From NCBI GenBank assembly GCA_937930465.1, contig CALGKV010000049.1, positions 1-10,818 of the forward strand: 10,818 bases of DNA, given 5' to 3'. A model generated the notes under the pieces. That model made no database searches, was not told where the DNA came from, and was given only the letters and a program-made list of their open reading frames with translations. Below, in pieces: positions 1 to 7,189 of the stretch. How positions within the stretch are numbered: the first letter of the stretch is position 1; the number at the start of each line of letters is the position of its first letter. The position numbers and the translations under genes were made by a program. This DNA comes from Methanosuratincolales archaeon (lineage in GTDB: Archaea; Thermoproteota; Methanomethylicia; Methanomethylicales; Methanomethylicaceae).

Positions 1-308
1 ACGAGGCCGCAGGCGTGGTCGGAGGGTTGGGGCTTGCACCTAGCGCCAACATTGGCGACCGGTACGCTTTCTTTGAGGCAATCCATGGCACAGCCCCTAA
101 GCACGCTGGAAAATGGGACGCGAACCCTGCTGCAATCATGCTCTCCTCCTGTATGATGCTTAGGTACCTAGGGGAAATCGATTCCGGGAACCGCCTCGAG
201 AAGGCTATAGATGCTGTGCTGGAAGAGGGAAAGACTGTGACCCGGGATCTGGGGGGTGCTGCGGGGACCATGGACTTCGCGAAGGCTGTTGCAGAGAAGC
301 TATCCTGA
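1..308 (+). CDS. icd: Isocitrate dehydrogenase family protein (C-terminal part, 5' end outside window)
   Basis: This is the last ~102 codons of a beta-decarboxylating dehydrogenase; the reading frame is open from base 3, so the gene starts upstream of the window. Family members oxidise a 2-hydroxy acid (isocitrate, 3-isopropylmalate or homoisocitrate) with NAD(P) and release CO2. Visible signatures are the GGLGLAPSANIGD segment, the cofactor-binding HGTAPKHAGK stretch and the C-terminal TRDLGG. In this family a Lys at the position after HGTAP, instead of the Asp of NAD-dependent isopropylmalate dehydrogenases, is associated with NADP use; the next residue is His where E. coli Icd has Tyr. I favour NADP-isocitrate dehydrogenase, but the substrate-binding helix is not in the window. 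T-tracts follow the TGA stop. Confidence 0.75.
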   Translation, partial: EAAGVVGGLGLAPSANIGDRYAFFEAIHGTAPKHAGKWDANPAAIMLSSCMMLRYLGEIDSGNRLEKAIDAVLEEGKTVTRDLGGAAGTMDFAKAVAEKLS

Positions 309-320
309 GTCAACACTACC

Positions 321-337
321 TTTTTCCGTTTCTTTTT
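321..337 (+). terminator. T-tract terminator after the isocitrate dehydrogenase gene
   Basis: Two runs of five T separated by a short C-containing spacer begin about 12 bases after the stop codon. Archaeal RNA polymerase commonly terminates on such T-tracts without a hairpin. A weak inverted repeat (AATGAT at 363-368, ATCATT at 380-385) followed by TTTT lies further downstream and could be a backup. Confidence 0.55.
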
Positions 338-417
338 CCCGCTTGAGGATCAAAAATCAGGTAATGATGCCGTTTTTATATCATTTTGGTCGCTATTAGG
401 TAAAGAACATCCAGATG

Positions 418-425
418 AAAAATTT
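418..425 (-). terminator. Possible weak T-tract terminator after lysC
   Basis: On the minus strand a run of five T lies about 20 bases beyond the lysC stop codon. It is short, but it is the clearest T-tract between the convergent ends of lysC and the isocitrate dehydrogenase gene. Nothing else gene-like is seen in 309-442. Confidence 0.3.
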
Positions 426-442
426 GGTTTTTGGGGCAGAGA

Positions 443-1882
443 TTATTGAGTTGAATTGGGCTTCTGCCCGTTTGGCAGATCCTCGCCTATCTTGTCAAGC
501 TCGAATGCTGCGTGTATCGCCTCGACCGCCCTGTTAAGGTCCATTTCTTGGATTGCAAATGATATGTTGAGCTCCGAAGAACCTTGAGAGATCATCAGGA
601 CGTTGATCCCGGCATTTGCGACTGCATTGAAGAGCTTTGCTGCGACCCCCTTAGTCCCGCGCATGCCCTCACCGACGATTGCTACGATGGCGACATCCGG
701 TATCGCATGTATGTCCCTTATGAGGTCCCCATTCCTGAACTCGATCTTCAGTGCCTTCAGTGCCTTCTCGAGCTCCTCATTCTTCACGACCATGGAGATA
801 TTGGCCTGGGAGGAGCTCTGGGATATCATTGCTACATTTATACCATTGGATGAAAGCGTCGAGAAGACGCGAGCTACCACACTCGGAACCCCGATCATCC
901 CGGCCCCTCCGGTTGTGATTATGCTCATGTTCTTGACGGCTGTTATGGCCTTGACCGTGGGCTTCGGCACACTCTTCTCCCTAATTAGGGTGCCCGGGTT
1001 TGAAGGGTTGTAAGCGCTCCTGATTCTGATCGGGATCAGCCTCTCCTGGACTGGGGTTACCGTAAGCGGGTGAAGTACCTTAGCCCCGAAGTAAGCCATT
1101 TCCATAACTTCAAGGTAGGATAGTATAGGTATGGTTTTAGCAGTCTTGATTATCTTTGGATCTGCAGTCATTATGCCGTCGACGTCCTTCCAGATCCAGA
1201 CTTCATCCACTTCCAGAGATGAGGCTAGGATGGTAGCGGTGTAGTCTGATCCGCCCCTTCCCAGTGTGGTCACAACGCCGTTCTGGTCCTGACCTATGAA
1301 TCCAGTTACCACTGGCACGACCCCCGCCTTGAGGATCGGCATGAGCCGGTCCTTAACCATCACCTCTGTTATGTTGAGTAGAGGTTTCGCGTTCCCGTAA
1401 TTGCTGTCAGTGATTACTCCTGCTTCGCCCCCTGTGAGGTCGATTGACTTGATTCCCATGGAGACCAGTGCTCCCCTCATCAGCGGCGCCGATAGGCGCT
1501 CCCCGAAGGAGAGTATCAGATCCTTGGATCTTGGCGTCAGCTCCCTGAGGAGGAAAACGCCGGTAAGGCACTGGTTCAGCGTTTCTATGAGTTTACTTAT
1601 CTTATCTGAGGTCTCGTCGAGGGCTGAGCCGCTGCATATCTTTCTTGCCGCCTCCATGTGCCTCTTCTCGAGCTTTGAGAGCATCGAACGGACCTTCTCC
1701 ATGTCCCCGAGCTTGGCATTCTCGCCCATCTGTATCAGCTCGTCCGTCACCCCGCCCATTGCGGAGACTGTTACCACAACCTCGTCTTCCTTCCTTGCCC
1801 TCTCTGACACAAGCGACGCGGAGTTGGCTATCTGTTCGGCATCTTCCATCAGCGCCCCGCCGAACTTCATAACTAGCCTCAT
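443..1882 (-). CDS. lysC: Aspartate kinase
   Basis: Cytoplasmic enzyme that phosphorylates L-aspartate to 4-aspartyl phosphate, the committed step of the aspartate family. The 479 residues show the N-terminal KFGG at 6-9, SFGERLS at 125-131, the TTLGRGGSD nucleotide/substrate loop from 205 and DVDGIMTADP from 233. Two ACT regulatory domains follow at roughly 315-385 and 396-463; both contain the INV-M-ISQ pattern typical of aspartokinase ACT units. The length fits a monofunctional aspartokinase with no homoserine dehydrogenase fused. The ATG is preceded by GGTGG (1888-1892) with 5 bases of spacing, and the gene starts 21 bases after asd stops, so the two are probably co-transcribed. ACT domains imply feedback control; threonine is a plausible effector if lysine is made by the LysW route, but that is inference. 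Confidence 0.95.
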   Translation of the reverse strand: MRLVMKFGGALMEDAEQIANSASLVSERARKEDEVVVTVSAMGGVTDELIQMGENAKLGDMEKVRSMLSKLEKRHMEAARKICSGSALDETSDKISKLIETLNQCLTGVFLLRELTPRSKDLILSFGERLSAPLMRGALVSMGIKSIDLTGGEAGVITDSNYGNAKPLLNITEVMVKDRLMPILKAGVVPVVTGFIGQDQNGVVTTLGRGGSDYTATILASSLEVDEVWIWKDVDGIMTADPKIIKTAKTIPILSYLEVMEMAYFGAKVLHPLTVTPVQERLIPIRIRSAYNPSNPGTLIREKSVPKPTVKAITAVKNMSIITTGGAGMIGVPSVVARVFSTLSSNGINVAMISQSSSQANISMVVKNEELEKALKALKIEFRNGDLIRDIHAIPDVAIVAIVGEGMRGTKGVAAKLFNAVANAGINVLMISQGSSELNISFAIQEMDLNRAVEAIHAAFELDKIGEDLPNGQKPNSTQ

Positions 1883-1903
1883 TCAGACCACCATGATGCT
1901 ATA

Positions 1904-2977
1904 TCAGATGATCCCTTTTCCTTTTAGACATTCCGCTGCGAGTATGGCATTTCCGGCTGCGCCCCTGATTGTGTTGTGACTCAGGAGTACGTATTTGATC
2001 CCGTTTTCCAGTGCGCTTTCCTTTCGGATCCTGCCGACGACCGTCGCCATTCCTTTGGCGCGTTCAGGCGTCCCTGAAAGCCGGTCGAGCCTGGGCTGCG
2101 GTCTGTCCGGCTCATTCCTCACGATTATCGGCCGTTCCGGCGCCGAGGGGAGCCTCAGCCTCTGAGGCTCTGATGAAAAATCTGCCATGCATTTCGCAAT
2201 TTCCTCAGCTGAGGCATGCTTTTCAGTTTCGAGGAAGACTGCCTCAGTGTGCCCGTCAAGCACGCAGACCCTGTGGCAGCTCGCTCCAACCTTGATGCCT
2301 GCATTCTCGAAGCGCCCGCCCTTGTAGCTACCCAAGATCTTTAGTAGCTCTGACGCGACCTTTTCCTCCTCATTCTTTATAAATGGTATCAGATTGTCCA
2401 GTATCGCCATAGAGGGCACCCCAAAGAACCCTGCCCCTGAGAGAGCCTGCATTGTAGAGACAAGAACCCTCCTGATCCCGAACTCGATCTGGATGGGCTT
2501 AAGTGTGATCGCCAGACCAATGGTGGTGCAGTTCGGACCGGTTACTATGAATCCACTCCGCCTTTTCCTTTGCTCCTCGATTGCAGCTAGGTGTTCAAAG
2601 TTCACTTCGGGGATAAGCAGAGGGACATCCGGATCCATCCTGTGCGCGCTCGTGTCCGCAACGACGAAAAGCCCCGCTTCAGCCATGTCCAATTCAGTCC
2701 GCCTTGCGACCTCTGAAGGCAGTGCGGAGAAGACGATTTCTGCTCCGGAACCTTTCATTTCGGATGGGATCGCCTTGACGATCCTCATCTCTGCCATCCC
2801 CTCCGGAATCTCGCTGTCAAGCACCCATTTTGCTGCCTCCCTGTATTTTTTGCCAACCGAGGATTCTGAAGCAGAGAGCGCCACCACCTCGAACCAAGGG
2901 TGGTCTCTCAGCATGTTCACATATCTCTGGCCGACCGATCCAGTCGAACCCAAAATGCCCACTTTGATCTTGCCCAT
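1904..2977 (-). CDS. asd: Aspartate-semialdehyde dehydrogenase
   Basis: Reduces 4-aspartyl phosphate to aspartate semialdehyde with NADPH, directly after LysC. The 357 residues open with the Rossmann loop GILGSTGSVGQR. The catalytic cysteine is C150 in GPNCTT, the catalytic histidine is probably H243 in the CHRVCVLDGHTEAV stretch, and the DRPQPRLDR motif near 291-299 is typical of the archaeal/fungal-type subfamily. An in-frame ATG exists 18 codons upstream (3031), but I prefer 2977: it has GGAGG at 2986-2990 with 8 bases of spacing, begins at the conserved Rossmann strand, and the likely promoter at 3043-3059 would start transcription downstream of 3031. Sulfolobus malonyl-CoA reductase is a close paralogue of this subfamily, but the lysC neighbour argues for Asd. 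Confidence 0.93.
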   Translation of the reverse strand: MGKIKVGILGSTGSVGQRYVNMLRDHPWFEVVALSASESSVGKKYREAAKWVLDSEIPEGMAEMRIVKAIPSEMKGSGAEIVFSALPSEVARRTELDMAEAGLFVVADTSAHRMDPDVPLLIPEVNFEHLAAIEEQRKRRSGFIVTGPNCTTIGLAITLKPIQIEFGIRRVLVSTMQALSGAGFFGVPSMAILDNLIPFIKNEEEKVASELLKILGSYKGGRFENAGIKVGASCHRVCVLDGHTEAVFLETEKHASAEEIAKCMADFSSEPQRLRLPSAPERPIIVRNEPDRPQPRLDRLSGTPERAKGMATVVGRIRKESALENGIKYVLLSHNTIRGAAGNAILAAECLKGKGII

Positions 2978-3042
2978 TTTAGATACCTCCAATAAATTGT
3001 GTCGCAGGCACCCCGTCGGGCTTAGAGCCATTGCTTAAGACA

Positions 3043-3059
3043 GAATAAAAACTGTTTGG
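3043..3059 (-). promoter_or_regulatory. Putative BRE/TATA promoter of asd-lysC
   Basis: On the minus strand an A-rich BRE-like stretch (3052-3059) precedes a TTTTTATTC box (3043-3051). A start site about 25 bases downstream would fall near 3020-3025, giving a leader of ~45 bases that contains the asd GGAGG. No attenuator or riboswitch fold was recognised in the leader. Confidence 0.45.
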
Positions 3060-3123
3060 CAGGCGGTCACCATCTATTAGTCCCTCAAGAGTGCTGTCGA
3101 ATTAACCTATAATCCGATCCTTT

Positions 3124-3136
3124 CCAAATTTAAACT
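3124..3136 (+). promoter_or_regulatory. Candidate upstream TATA element for radA
   Basis: The 254-base spacer 2978-3231 between divergent asd and radA contains one TTTAAA box at 3129-3134, preceded by TTTCCAAA. The core is palindromic, so either strand could use it. On the plus strand it would start a transcript near 3157, giving a leader of ~75 bases to the ATG at 3232. A T8 run sits at 3204-3211. No small ORF or RNA gene was recognised in this spacer. Confidence 0.35.
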
Positions 3137-3231
3137 TTTTTGGCTGTTAATACTTTCGATTAGCTGCCCCAAAGCTTTCTGTCAACTCCAGCGAACAGAC
3201 CTGTTTTTTTTCCAATAACCGAAGGAGGCCA

Positions 3232-4245
3232 ATGATTGAAAGGTTTAAATGCTCGGTTTCACGCCCCTCTTATAGGGGAATATTACACTTGTCAGTAAGG
3301 CATGAACTTGAGGACGTAGATGGTGTGGGGCCTGCTACCGTAGAAAAGCTCAAGGCAGCAGGAATCTCTACTGTGGAGGCTCTTGCGGTAGCTCCGACCA
3401 GGCTTCTTATTGAGATCGCAGATCTGACTGAGGAGAAAGCATCGACCATAACCAAGAATGCTAGGGCCCTCCTTAACATCCGCTTCACGACTGCTAAGGA
3501 AGTCCTTTCTAGGAGGGGGAATATTGGATACCTGACTACAGGATCGAAAGCGATAGACGCCCTGCTTGGACGCGGATTGGAGACGCAGGCTATAACAGAG
3601 CTCATTGGGGAGTTCGGATCCGGCAAGACCCAGCTCTGCCACCAACTCTGCGTTTCAGTACAGCTCCCCCCTGATCGTGGAGGGCTGGATGGGAGGGCAC
3701 TCTTTATCGACACCGAAGGGACATTCAGGCCCGAAAGGGTGATGAGCATCGCTAAGGGGCTCGGGCTTGATCCGGATACAGTCCTTAACAACATAATATA
3801 TGCCAGGGCCTACAACTCTGACCACCAGATGCTTCTGGCGGACGAGGCAGTCACGATCGTCCCGGAAAACAACGTGCGGCTCTTGGTTGTCGATTCTGTT
3901 ATCACCCACTTCCGCTCGGAGTACCCTGGGAGGGAATCTCTCGCCCCAAGGCAGCAGAAGCTCAATAGGCACATACACCAGCTGCTCAGGATGGCTGATA
4001 TCCATAACATAGCGGTGGTTCTGACAAACCAGATACAGTCGTCTCCAGATGTCTTCTTTGGGAATCCAAACAAGCCGGCTGGCGGTAACATTCTAGCCCA
4101 CGGGTCGACATACCGGATATGGCTTCGGAAGTCGAAAGAGAACAGGAGGATTGCCAGGATAATCGACTCTCCGCTTCACCCTGAGAGCGAATGTGTCTTC
4201 GCAATAACCCAGAACGGAATAATTGACATCGAGGAGACCAAGTGA
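3232..4245 (+). CDS. radA: DNA repair and recombination protein RadA
   Basis: Archaeal RecA/Rad51-type recombinase: forms an ATP-dependent filament on single-stranded DNA and catalyses homologous pairing and strand exchange. In the 337-residue version, a helix-hairpin-helix occupies about 29-43 (DGVGPATVEKL), the filament-joining FTTA motif is at 85-88, Walker A GEFGSGKT at 126-133, Walker B LLVVD at 217-221, and the DNA-binding loop region lies near 265-290. The start is uncertain. ATG at 3232 has GGAGG at 3224-3228 but only 3 bases of spacing, and the first 19 residues do not resemble RadA. The in-frame TTG at 3289 gives 318 residues with a family-like N-terminus and has its own TATA/SD candidates. 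The gene stands alone between two minus-strand operons, and no clear T-tract follows it. Confidence 0.95.
   Translation: MIERFKCSVSRPSYRGILHLSVRHELEDVDGVGPATVEKLKAAGISTVEALAVAPTRLLIEIADLTEEKASTITKNARALLNIRFTTAKEVLSRRGNIGYLTTGSKAIDALLGRGLETQAITELIGEFGSGKTQLCHQLCVSVQLPPDRGGLDGRALFIDTEGTFRPERVMSIAKGLGLDPDTVLNNIIYARAYNSDHQMLLADEAVTIVPENNVRLLVVDSVITHFRSEYPGRESLAPRQQKLNRHIHQLLRMADIHNIAVVLTNQIQSSPDVFFGNPNKPAGGNILAHGSTYRIWLRKSKENRRIARIIDSPLHPESECVFAITQNGIIDIEETK
3237..3249 (+). promoter_or_regulatory. Second candidate BRE/TATA element inside the 5' end of the radA ORF
   Basis: TGAAAGG (3237-3243) followed by TTTAAA (3244-3249) is a good match to archaeal BRE/TATA spacing. Initiation ~25 bases downstream would fall near 3270-3272, about 18 bases before the in-frame TTG at 3289, with AGGGG (3274-3278) in between as a possible SD. 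The element therefore supports a shorter RadA. Confidence 0.4.
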
Positions 4246-4280
4246 GTGCAGGGCGAAAAAAATACTGCTAACGGATGCTT

Positions 4281-4303
4281 AATAAACAAAATAAAACAAA
4301 AAA
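4281..4303 (-). terminator. T-rich terminator of the leuC-leuD-leuB operon
   Basis: On the minus strand, beginning two bases after the leuB stop codon, there is a T6 run followed by TTTT-A-TTTT-type repeats. This suits intrinsic termination by archaeal RNA polymerase. It lies in the 60-base gap between convergent radA and leuB. Confidence 0.65.
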
Positions 4304-4305
4304 GA

Positions 4306-5313
4306 TCAGCGATTGAGGATCTTCCTAGAAATCTCATCTGCAACCTCGGTCGTTCCCGATCTGCCACCGAGGTCTGGTGTAAGGACGCGCCCCTCAGAGA
4401 GCACTTGCATAACTGCTTTATCTATTTTTTTAGCAGCATCCTCCTGCCCGAGCCATTCCAGCATCATCTTTGAGCAGAGGATCATTGAGATGGGGTTGGC
4501 TGTGTTCTTGCCTGCATGTTTCGGCGCAGATCCGTGTATTGGTTCAAAAAGCCCGAAGTTATCGCCTATGTTTGCGCCTGCTGCCATGCCGAGCCCCCCT
4601 CCTATCTGTGCCGCCTCATCAGATAGTATGTCCCCGAACATGTTGGTGATGCATATCACATCGAACTCTTGGGGGCGCTTGATGAGGTGCATCGTAGCAG
4701 CATCTATATACAGCTCGTCAAATGCGACTTCAGGGTACTTCTGGGCAACTTCCCTGCAGGTGTCCCTGAATAACCCGTCCGTGATCCTGAGCACATTTGC
4801 CTTGTGCACTGCGGTCACCTTTTTCCTTCTCTTCATAGCATACTTGAATGCGATCTCAGCAATCCTCTGGCAGCCCTTCTTAGTGATGACCCGGAGTGCA
4901 ACTGTGTCATCGCCAATCCTGAACTCGTAGCCCTTGTAGAGATCCTCTGTGTTTTCCCGGACGACTAACAGGTCGATGTCCGGTCTCAGTGCCTGGACCC
5001 CGGGGTATGACTTTATGGGTCTCAAATTAGCATAAAGATCAAAGAGTATCCTAAGCTTAACGATGACGTCTGCCGCGCTCTCACCTACAGGTCCTTTGAG
5101 GCATGCGTCCGAGGACTTTATTATGTCAATAGAGTCCTGTGGGAGGGCTTCACCGCGTCTTTTTAGGGTTTCGTCTCCTCCCTCTGCCTCCACGAACTCC
5201 ATCTCGAGGTTCGTAGACTCCATAACTGCCTTAAGGACCTTCAGCGTCGCCGCAGTCTGCTCTGGACCTATCCCGTCGCCCGGCATTACCGCTATCTTGT
5301 ATTTCTTTGTCAT
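4306..5313 (-). CDS. leuB: 3-isopropylmalate dehydrogenase (or homoisocitrate dehydrogenase)
   Basis: Beta-decarboxylating dehydrogenase of 335 residues. Seen: GDGIGPE at 12-18, substrate helix with R88 and NLRP at 96-99, VVRENTEDLY with R119 and catalytic Y126, catalytic K171 in VHKAN, metal-binding D204, D228 and D232, and the cofactor loop HGSAPKHAGK at 260-269. The stretch GPVGESAAD-VVKLR-YANLRP closely resembles Sulfolobus LeuB as remembered, and the gene ends a leuC-leuD operon, so 3-isopropylmalate is the favoured substrate. Some archaeal members also act on homoisocitrate, so a share in AAA-lysine synthesis cannot be excluded. K265 replaces the Asp usual in NAD-dependent enzymes, which suggests NADP use. 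The ATG overlaps the leuD stop by 4 bases (ATGA), with GGAGG at 5321-5325 and 7 bases of spacing. Confidence 0.9.
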   Translation of the reverse strand: MTKKYKIAVMPGDGIGPEQTAATLKVLKAVMESTNLEMEFVEAEGGDETLKRRGEALPQDSIDIIKSSDACLKGPVGESAADVIVKLRILFDLYANLRPIKSYPGVQALRPDIDLLVVRENTEDLYKGYEFRIGDDTVALRVITKKGCQRIAEIAFKYAMKRRKKVTAVHKANVLRITDGLFRDTCREVAQKYPEVAFDELYIDAATMHLIKRPQEFDVICITNMFGDILSDEAAQIGGGLGMAAGANIGDNFGLFEPIHGSAPKHAGKNTANPISMILCSKMMLEWLGQEDAAKKIDKAVMQVLSEGRVLTPDLGGRSGTTEVADEISRKILNR

Positions 5314-5837
5314 ATTTTTGCCTCCTTGCCGAATCTCCTTTTGAGATTCTGTAGCAAACCTCCGTCTTTTAAGATTTCCAGGAGGAATTCGGGGTACTTG
5401 CCTACAACGAGCCTGCTTCCGTCTTCCCTGATTATGAACCCTCCTTCAAGGTCAATGCTCAACCTCTCGCCTTCCTTGATTACGTCTCGGGCTTCCTTTG
5501 ATACAACGACTGGAAGACCGATGTTTATTGCGTTCCTGAAGAAGATCCTTGAGAAGGACCTAGCGACTACAGCTCCGACGCCTGCATATTTCAGCGCAAG
5601 GGGCGCATGCTCCCTGCTCGATCCGCACCCGAAGTTCTTACCCGCGACTATTATGTCCCCTTTTGAGATCTTCCTTGAAAAATCACTTACCAATCCTTCG
5701 AGTGCATGCTTCGCCAACTCGTTAGGGTCTGTCAGCACAAGGTACTTCCCGGGGAGAATCACATCGGTGTCGATATCGTCACCAAATAGCCATGCCCTTC
5801 CCTGGACTTCCTTTATCTTCTTGTCTCTGGTTTCCAT
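5310..5837 (-). CDS. leuD: 3-isopropylmalate dehydratase small subunit (LeuD type)
   Basis: Swivelling-domain subunit that pairs with LeuC to interconvert 2- and 3-isopropylmalate. The 175 residues show GDDIDTDVILPGKYL at 19-33, the FGCGSSREHAP motif at 69-79 and ARSFSRIFFRNAINIGLPV at 92-110, all diagnostic for archaeal LeuD. After the conserved YL of the substrate loop comes VL (34-35); hydrophobic residues here are expected for isopropylmalate, whereas methanogen homoaconitase carries Arg-Thr (recalled, not checked). I chose the ATG at 5837 because AGGTGA (5844-5849) lies 5 bases upstream. A GTG at 5846 that overlaps the leuC stop would add three residues and cannot be excluded. The stop overlaps the leuB start. 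Confidence 0.93.
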   Translation of the reverse strand: METRDKKIKEVQGRAWLFGDDIDTDVILPGKYLVLTDPNELAKHALEGLVSDFSRKISKGDIIVAGKNFGCGSSREHAPLALKYAGVGAVVARSFSRIFFRNAINIGLPVVVSKEARDVIKEGERLSIDLEGGFIIREDGSRLVVGKYPEFLLEILKDGGLLQNLKRRFGKEAKI

Positions 5838-5842
5838 CCTTC

Positions 5843-7093
5843 TCACCTAAGATACTTCCTTGGATCGGTAATCTTGCCCTCAACTGCCGTGGCTGCAGCC
5901 GTCTCTGGCGAGACCAAGTACACTTTTGAGGAAGTGCTGCCCATTCTGCCTATAAAGTTCCTGTTAGAGGTACTTACGCAGACCTCCCCGTCCGCCAGTA
6001 TTCCCATGTGCCCCCCAAGGCAGGGTCCGCAGTTGGGGTTACACACTACCCCCCCTGCTTCGATGAATTCCCTGATGTAGCCTTTCCTCTCAGCCTCGAG
6101 GTAAATCCTCTGGGAAGCTGGTATCACAATGAGCCTGGTGCCGTCCTTGACCTTCCGCCCCCGGATCACTGAAGCTGCTGCCTCAAGGTCCTCGAGCCTG
6201 CCGTTTGTGCAAGATCCAATGAAGACTTGGTCAGCCTCCACCTCGCCAACTTCGGAGATCGGCTTGACGTTGTCAACCGAGTGGGGCATCGCCACCTGGG
6301 GCTCTAACTTGCCGAGATCAAGCTCGTAATGGGCTGCATAACCTGCGTCAGGGTCGCTTCTCAAAGGTGCCTCTCTCACACCTGTGAACTCGATAGTTTT
6401 TTTGTCGGGATTCACTATGCCGGTCTTGCCTCCCATCTCGATGGCCATGTTGCACATTGTGAGCCTGCTGTCCACGCTAAGCGACTCGACTCCGTCGCCT
6501 GAAAACTCCGCAGCGCGGTAGAGGGCACCATCGACTCCCATGTCGCCTATGATCTTCAGTATTATGTCCTTCGCTGAGACTCCCTTGCTTAGCCTGTTCT
6601 TGAGATTGAACTTGATCGTCTCTGGCACCCTGAACCACATCTCCCCGGTCAGTATTACGGATGCCATCTCTGTCGACCCAATTCCAGTTGCGAAAGCGCC
6701 GAGAGCACCAAGCGAACAGGTATGAGAGTCAGCACCCACCACAAGCATACCTGGCTTGACATAGCTCTCAGCGAGGACCTGATGGCATACGCCTTGCCTC
6801 CCTACTTCGTGGAAGTTCCTGATGCTGTGTTTCTTGGCGTAATGCCTAAGTTGCTTGTGTAGCTCGGCTGTGACCGTAGAGTTCGCAGGGACTTGGTGGT
6901 CAAGTATTATCACCACCTTCTCTGGGTCCCATGGCTTGTCATAGCCTACCTCTTTCATCACATTCAGCGTAAGGGGACCCGTCAGGTCGTGTATCATTGC
7001 AAGATCTATTTTGCCAACTATGTACTCGCCGGCCTCGACTTTTTGCCTGCCTGAGGCCTTGGCGAGGATCTTTTCGGAAATTGTCATCCCCAT
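5843..7093 (-). CDS. leuC: 3-isopropylmalate dehydratase large subunit (LeuC type)
   Basis: Iron-sulfur hydro-lyase subunit of the aconitase family. The 416 residues contain GADSHTCSLGALGAFATG from about 120 and the [4Fe-4S] ligands C295 (GSCTNGR), C355 and C358 (NPNCGPCLGG), plus the family stretch SNRNFIGRMG near 377-386. The length matches the archaeal LeuC/homoaconitase class, which has split subunits, not full-length aconitase. The start at 7093 has GGAGG at 7101-7105 with 7 bases of spacing; an upstream ATG at 7120 lacks an SD and falls before or at the predicted transcription start. It is the first gene of leuC-leuD-leuB. Leucine synthesis is most likely; a homoaconitase role for lysine is the alternative. 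Confidence 0.93.
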   Translation of the reverse strand: MGMTISEKILAKASGRQKVEAGEYIVGKIDLAMIHDLTGPLTLNVMKEVGYDKPWDPEKVVIILDHQVPANSTVTAELHKQLRHYAKKHSIRNFHEVGRQGVCHQVLAESYVKPGMLVVGADSHTCSLGALGAFATGIGSTEMASVILTGEMWFRVPETIKFNLKNRLSKGVSAKDIILKIIGDMGVDGALYRAAEFSGDGVESLSVDSRLTMCNMAIEMGGKTGIVNPDKKTIEFTGVREAPLRSDPDAGYAAHYELDLGKLEPQVAMPHSVDNVKPISEVGEVEADQVFIGSCTNGRLEDLEAAASVIRGRKVKDGTRLIVIPASQRIYLEAERKGYIREFIEAGGVVCNPNCGPCLGGHMGILADGEVCVSTSNRNFIGRMGSTSSKVYLVSPETAAATAVEGKITDPRKYLR

Positions 7094-7133
7094 TGTTGAG
7101 CCTCCGGACTTCCGGATCATAAGTCTAGGTAGT

Positions 7134-7147
7134 CTTAAAAGATTTCC
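7134..7147 (-). promoter_or_regulatory. Putative BRE/TATA promoter of leuC-leuD-leuB
   Basis: On the minus strand GGAAA (7143-7147, BRE-like) is followed by CTTTTAAG (7134-7141, TATA-like). Transcription would start near 7110-7113, leaving a leader of ~18-20 bases that holds the GGAGG of leuC. This supports the shorter leuC start. Confidence 0.55.
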
Positions 7148-7164
7148 GTATGAAATCGATGGTT

Positions 7165-7187
7165 AAAAAAGATCTAAAAATAAAAAA
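7165..7187 (-). terminator. T-tract terminator of the exported protein / NapH-like / four-Cys cluster
   Basis: Three T runs of 6, 5 and 6 bases (7182-7187, 7176-7180, 7165-7170 read on the minus strand) begin within three bases of the stop codon of the small membrane protein gene. They separate this cluster from the leu operon promoter. Confidence 0.65.
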
Positions 7188-7189
7188 TT

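Noticed and set aside
363..385. Inverted repeat AATGAT / ATCATT as a structured RNA element
   Set aside because: Only a 6-bp AT-rich stem with an 11-base loop; too weak for more than a possible backup terminator.
584..1013. Plus-strand ORFs of 89 and 136 codons opposite lysC
   Set aside because: They are antisense to the ACT-domain half of a well-supported aspartokinase, lack family-like sequence and have no clear SD.
1401..1979. Plus-strand 192-codon ORF
   Set aside because: Shadow of lysC: Ser/Pro-rich composition, no recognisable domain, and it runs through both lysC and the end of asd.
2978..3031. 18-codon N-terminal extension of asd from an upstream ATG
   Set aside because: The extension precedes the Rossmann strand, and the GGAGG and probable promoter both fit the start at 2977.
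2394..3038. Plus-strand 214-codon ORF
   Set aside because: Antisense to asd, low-complexity Ser/Ala/Pro composition and no motif; asd has catalytic residues and an SD.
4313..4930. Plus-strand 205-codon ORF
   Set aside because: Mirror of leuB on the opposite strand; no domain, and codon-level signal favours leuB.
5326..5850. Plus-strand 174-codon ORF covering leuD
   Set aside because: Exact antisense shadow of leuD, which carries all family motifs.
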